Notes under the pieces: model-generated
Databases searched by the model: none
The model's input: the letters and a program-made list of their open reading frames with translations, nothing else
What the model was told of the DNA's origin: nothing
Translations under genes and position numbers: made by a program
Shown here: positions 1 to 2,565 of the stretch, one piece after another
Layout: every line of letters starts with the position of its first letter
How positions within the stretch are numbered: the first letter of the stretch is position 1
Source: Candidatus Pacearchaeota archaeon
GTDB lineage: Archaea > Nanobdellota > Nanobdellia > Pacearchaeales > GW2011-AR1
Length of the DNA: 5,304 nt
Reading direction: 5' to 3'
Assembly: GCA_014728745.1 (NCBI GenBank)
Contig: WJLC01000043.1
Location: forward strand, 1-5,304

Positions 1-1340
1 GCGTTAATATCCCATATCATTCCATCAATGTAAATAGGAACATCAGGAAGCTTTCCTTTTTTCATAGCATCTTCAAGAATCAGCATTGTTTCTTGTGCTC
101 TTCCAAGACCAAGCTCTGGAATTAGAACTTTTCCTTTTCTCTTTATTGTTTTATTAACTATGTCAATCAAATCCTGCTCTGATTTACTTTTTGCAGGAAG
201 CACATCTTTCTTAGAACCGTAAGTAGCTTCAGTTACAACTGTCTCAACTCTAGGATAATTTCCAACTGCTTGCTCTAATAACCTGGATTTTCCATACTTG
301 TAATCTCCAGTATAAACAAGATTGTGCAATCCATTTCCTATATTAATATGAACTATTGAAGCTCCTAAACAGTGCCCTGAATTATAGAATGTTATTCTTA
401 TGTCAGGTGTTACATCTGTAACTTCATTGTAATCAAGGCAAATACTATGCTTTACCATTTCCTTAACATCAGTTGAACTAAACAAAGGTTTTGTTGCTTG
501 CTTGTAAGCCACTCCTATGAAATCTAGAGATAGCAATGCTGCTATATCTCTTGTTGGGGGTGTCATGTAAACAGGCCCATCATATCCCATCTTATACAAA
601 TAAGGTAGCAATCCAACATGATCTAAATGAGCATGAGTAATTATCACTGCATCTAATTGAGAAATATCAAATTCAGGAAGATTAAAATACGGAAACTTGT
701 CCTTACCTGAAGAAGCTACATCAACACCGCAATCTAAAAGAATCTTGGATTCTGGTGTTTGCAAAAGCAAACAGCTTCTTCCAACCTGTCTTCCTCCTCC
801 AAGCATAGTTAATCTTACCCATTCATCTACTTTTTCAGGAGACCATTCCTTGTATATTTTTTTACCCATTTTATTCAAGAATCTTCTTCTGTAAGTATTG
901 TTTGCGTAAAGAACCTCTCTTATGTTGTCTGTTATCTTGCTCTTTATAGATGCACTTCTCTGCACTTGGGGAGTCCACATTGTCTTTTTTCTTATTTCTT
1001 CAATAATGCTTCCTTTTTTCCCAATGACAAGTCCTGGCTTCTTAGCCTCAATTATAACAATGCTCCTGTGATTATCAAAAATAATCTTAGTTATCTCTGC
1101 TTCTTTTGGAACAATTTCCTTTATCTCCTTTTCAACTTTTTCTTTATCATGAAGAACATCTCTATCAGCTCTGAGCTCTATTCTTTTCTTTAGCTCATTA
1201 ACAATTTCTTTTATTTTTGATTCTCCATTCTTAAAGAAATTCTCATCATCTGTATAAATGACTATGTTTGCTCCTTCAAAACTAGCATCAGTCACACTAT
1301 CTCCAGCTAATTTCTCTTTGATTGTCTTTAAAATATCCAT
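1..1340 (-). CDS. aCPSF1: Archaeal CPSF1 / FttA termination ribonuclease (KH + metallo-beta-lactamase + beta-CASP), C-terminus cut by window edge
   Basis: This is the N-terminal 446 residues of the archaeal cleavage/polyadenylation specificity factor homologue, a zinc-dependent endoribonuclease that cuts nascent RNA at U-rich 3' ends and terminates RNA polymerase (family knowledge). Two N-terminal KH-type domains cover roughly residues 1-70 and 72-145, and the second has the GKKG loop at 107-110. The metallo-beta-lactamase core runs from about 178 to 372: GGGRQVGRS at 181-189, motif 1 Asp203 (LLDCG), motif 2 HAHLDH at 236-241, motif 3 His323 (SGHCLGA) and motif 4 Asp346 (YTGDY). The beta-CASP domain begins after motif A Glu371 (TEATYG). 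Beta-CASP motifs B and C lie beyond the edge. Family members are about 635-650 residues, so about 190 are missing. The ATG at 1340 gives the N terminus expected for the family; no Shine-Dalgarno sequence precedes it. The gene lies downstream of psmB in the same direction, after a 205-base AT-rich gap. The odd point is ELGLGRAQE at 409-417 where relatives usually have a form like VFAVGRAQE. Confidence 0.95.
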   Translation of the reverse strand, partial: MDILKTIKEKLAGDSVTDASFEGANIVIYTDDENFFKNGESKIKEIVNELKKRIELRADRDVLHDKEKVEKEIKEIVPKEAEITKIIFDNHRSIVIIEAKKPGLVIGKKGSIIEEIRKKTMWTPQVQRSASIKSKITDNIREVLYANNTYRRRFLNKMGKKIYKEWSPEKVDEWVRLTMLGGGRQVGRSCLLLQTPESKILLDCGVDVASSGKDKFPYFNLPEFDISQLDAVIITHAHLDHVGLLPYLYKMGYDGPVYMTPPTRDIAALLSLDFIGVAYKQATKPLFSSTDVKEMVKHSICLDYNEVTDVTPDIRITFYNSGHCLGASIVHINIGNGLHNLVYTGDYKYGKSRLLEQAVGNYPRVETVVTEATYGSKKDVLPAKSKSEQDLIDIVNKTIKRKGKVLIPELGLGRAQETMLILEDAMKKGKLPDVPIYIDGMIWDIN

Positions 1341-1353
1341 TTTATTTTTTTAA

Positions 1354-1369
1354 TTTTAAAAATATTTAA
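1354..1369 (-). promoter_or_regulatory. Possible TATA box for aCPSF1
   Basis: On the minus strand the stretch TTAAATATTTTTAAAA is centred about 20-25 bases before the aCPSF1 ATG at 1340, the spacing expected for leaderless archaeal transcription. The whole spacer is AT-rich, so a chance match is quite possible and no clear BRE precedes it. Confidence 0.3.
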
Positions 1370-1519
1370 TTAGTAGTATGAAATATGTTGTTTATATTAT
1401 GTATTTTATATTATATGTTTTGAATTATATATTATCTTAAGTATATTATTTATTGTATATATTATTATATCTATATTCTCTTATTTTGTTTTATATTTTA
1501 TTTTCAACATTAACCTAAC

Positions 1520-1532
1520 AAAAAATTAAAAT
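1520..1532 (-). terminator. Possible U-rich terminator after psmB
   Basis: Read on the minus strand, ATTTTAATTTTTT begins about 14 bases after the psmB stop codon. Archaeal 3' ends are commonly set by such U-tracts without a GC-rich hairpin, and aCPSF1/FttA acts at U-rich sites. The spacer is AT-rich throughout, so the exact end is uncertain. Confidence 0.35.
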
Positions 1533-1540
1533 CCAAATTT
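1523..1540 (+). repeat. 18-base direct repeat flanking psmB, copy A
   Basis: The sequence AAATTAAAATCCAAATTT occurs here, five bases past the psmB stop, and again identically and in the same orientation at 2371-2388. Read on the minus strand it overlaps the T-rich sequence that may end the psmB transcript. Confidence 0.7.
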
Positions 1541-1545
1541 AGAAT

Positions 1546-2214
1546 CTATTCTTTCTCGTCTGTAAAACTCGATTCAATTTTTTGTCCAACCACCTTGTCA
1601 ATTCCATCTTTTGTTATAGTAAATACATCAATACCATAACCACTTCCAACATCTCTTTGTGTTGAGGATTTCAAAGCTTCTTTAGCTAATTCAACCCCTT
1701 CTTTGACTGTCATATCTTTTTTGTATTGTCTTTCAAGTAATCCTAAGACATAAGGCATACCGCTTCCAAAGTTAGCGTCATAATCATCTACTTTGTAGAC
1801 TCCTCCAGCAGGCTCTACAGTATAAAGTTCAACTGAACCATCTTCATTAAATCCTGCAACAAGAGTTCCAACAATAGTTGGAATCATAGAAGGCTTTCTT
1901 ATATTCTCATAAGAAATACTTCCTGTTAAATTAGCTGCCTGTCTCACAGTAGGTCTGCTTTTTGATTTTAATTGCTTAAGCTTTAGTTCAGCAGCAATTA
2001 ATTTTCCAAGTCTTTGAGCATCTGCTGCTCCACCTGTCCAAGAAACAACTAAATAATCATTTACCTGAACAACCTTTTGAGTATTTTTGCTCATTACAAT
2101 CTTGCCACCAGCAGTAACCTGCCTGTCTGCAGCCATTACAATTCCGTCTTTGCATACAATACCTAATACCGTTGTTCCAGTCTTAAGCATTGAATCTCTT
2201 AATTCTTGTTCCAT
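1546..2214 (-). CDS. psmB: 20S proteasome beta subunit (N-terminal threonine protease)
   Basis: This is the catalytic beta subunit of the archaeal 20S proteasome, which forms the two inner heptameric rings and hydrolyses unfolded proteins fed in by an ATPase such as PAN. The 222-residue length is normal. A 13-residue propeptide ends in KTG, and autocleavage between Gly13 and Thr14 would expose Thr14 as the nucleophile. Asp30 corresponds to mature Asp17, and Lys47 most likely corresponds to catalytic Lys33, shifted one place by an extra residue in the TAGGK stretch at 34-38. The GSGMPY stretch at 150-155 and TQRD...GSGYGIDV at 185-197 supply the conserved Ser, Asp and Ser around the active site (Ser151, Asp188, Ser191), all offset by nine from the Thermoplasma numbering. 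The stop is TAG. The ATG at 2214 is chosen because it yields a standard short propeptide; no Shine-Dalgarno sequence is seen. The gene is followed by aCPSF1 on the same strand and is divergent from the surface-protein gene. No alpha subunit lies in the window. Confidence 0.97.
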   Translation of the reverse strand: MEQELRDSMLKTGTTVLGIVCKDGIVMAADRQVTAGGKIVMSKNTQKVVQVNDYLVVSWTGGAADAQRLGKLIAAELKLKQLKSKSRPTVRQAANLTGSISYENIRKPSMIPTIVGTLVAGFNEDGSVELYTVEPAGGVYKVDDYDANFGSGMPYVLGLLERQYKKDMTVKEGVELAKEALKSSTQRDVGSGYGIDVFTITKDGIDKVVGQKIESSFTDEKE

Positions 2215-2298
2215 TTTATTCTTTTTATTATAGGTGTTTAATGTTTAAGAATCATCTAATCTATGTTAGAATCTTTATATTATTTCAATAACTAATGC

Positions 2299-2315
2299 AT
2301 TTATAAGTTTTTCGG
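2299..2315 (-). promoter_or_regulatory. BRE/TATA promoter element of psmB
   Basis: The minus strand reads CCGAAAAACTTATAAAT: a BRE-like purine-rich CCGAAAAA directly upstream of the TATA box CTTATAAAT. This is close to the classical archaeal core promoter. A start about 25 bases downstream of the TATA centre would fall near 2278 and leave a leader of roughly 60 bases before the ATG at 2214. A second, weaker box (AATATAAAG, about 2273-2281) could give a shorter leader. Confidence 0.6.
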
Positions 2316-2370
2316 ATTAATTGGATAAATTACTATCATTCGCATAAAAACATAGAAAATATAAAAAAAT

Positions 2371-2388
2371 AAATTAAAATCCAAATTT
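2371..2388 (+). repeat. 18-base direct repeat flanking psmB, copy B
   Basis: Exact second copy of AAATTAAAATCCAAATTT, lying in the divergent intergenic region 157 bases before the psmB start codon. On the minus strand it is followed by a T-rich run like that after copy A, although no minus-strand gene ends here in the window. Confidence 0.7.
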
Positions 2389-2417
2389 TTTTCCTTATTT
2401 ATACTATATTTATATGT

Positions 2418-2428
2418 GATTCGCAATC
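2418..2428. promoter_or_regulatory. Short dyad GATT-CGC-AATC upstream of the surface-protein TATA box
   Basis: A perfect 4-base inverted repeat around CGC ends seven bases before the TATA-like box. The core ATTCGCA also occurs at 2338-2344. The position would suit a regulator binding site, but the dyad is short and could be chance. Confidence 0.2.
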
Positions 2429-2434
2429 GTATTA

Positions 2435-2443
2435 TTTAAATAT
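2435..2443 (+). promoter_or_regulatory. TATA-like box of the beta-helix surface-protein gene
   Basis: TTTAAATAT is centred 25 bases before the ATG at 2464, exactly the spacing for a leaderless archaeal transcript. No Shine-Dalgarno motif lies before the ATG, which agrees with this. The BRE position upstream (CGTATTA) is a poor match, so strength is uncertain. Confidence 0.45.
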
Positions 2444-2463
2444 CCTCTTTATTTAATGTTTTT

Positions 2464-2565
2464 ATGAATAATAGAGGTGCTTTGAGTTATTTTGTAATCA
2501 GCTTAATTGCTATTTTTTTAATTGCAGGGCTTATTTTCACAAATTATGCTTATACTGGGCAGGTT
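2464..2565 (+). other. N-terminal export/anchor segment of the surface protein (signal peptide or prepilin-like)
   Basis: Codons 1-34 encode MNNRG followed by about 20 mostly hydrophobic residues (ALSYFVISLIAIFLIAG...), then NYAYTGQV. It can be read as a Sec signal peptide or uncleaved anchor. The Arg4-Gly5 just before the hydrophobic core also resembles a class III (prepilin/archaellin-type) processing site, although the Glu commonly found at +5 is Phe10 here. The sequence alone does not decide between these. Confidence 0.7.

Larger units (their letters stand above)
1341..1545. other. Extremely AT-rich spacer between psmB and aCPSF1
   Basis: By hand count only about 23 of 205 bases are G or C (about 11%). 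There is no reading frame of note and no tRNA-like or structured RNA-like element. The middle consists of irregular TA-rich words such as TATATTAT repeated several times. The right end holds T-rich minus-strand sequence suited to ending the psmB transcript, and the left end holds a TATA-like stretch suited to starting the aCPSF1 transcript. The two genes are therefore probably not a tight operon. Confidence 0.7.
2215..2463. other. Divergent intergenic region between psmB and the surface-protein gene
   Basis: This 249-base region separates the two start codons. It contains the psmB BRE/TATA element (2299-2315), repeat copy B (2371-2388), a short dyad (2418-2428) and the TATA-like box of the plus-strand gene (2435-2443). 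I see no credible gene or structured RNA here. The only minus-strand reading frame in the presumed psmB leader is a five-codon one at 2238-2255. Confidence 0.7.

Noticed and set aside
697..894. 65-codon plus-strand reading frame
   Set aside because: It lies fully antisense to the conserved metallo-beta-lactamase core of aCPSF1 and has no recognisable features.
966..1193. 75-codon plus-strand reading frame rich in Phe, Asn and Leu
   Set aside because: It is antisense to the KH domains of aCPSF1; its hydrophobic look follows from the charged Lys/Glu codons on the other strand.
1341..1545. Possible small RNA or CRISPR-like repeat in the AT-rich spacer
   Set aside because: The TA-rich words are irregular, unspaced and lack any stable stem; composition alone explains them.
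2238..2255. Five-codon minus-strand reading frame (MILKH) in the presumed psmB leader
   Set aside because: Such tiny frames are expected by chance and the true psmB transcription start is unknown.
2255..2270. Inverted repeat TCTAA/TTAGA with a six-base loop upstream of psmB
   Set aside because: A five-base AT-rich stem is too weak and too common in this composition to call a regulatory hairpin.
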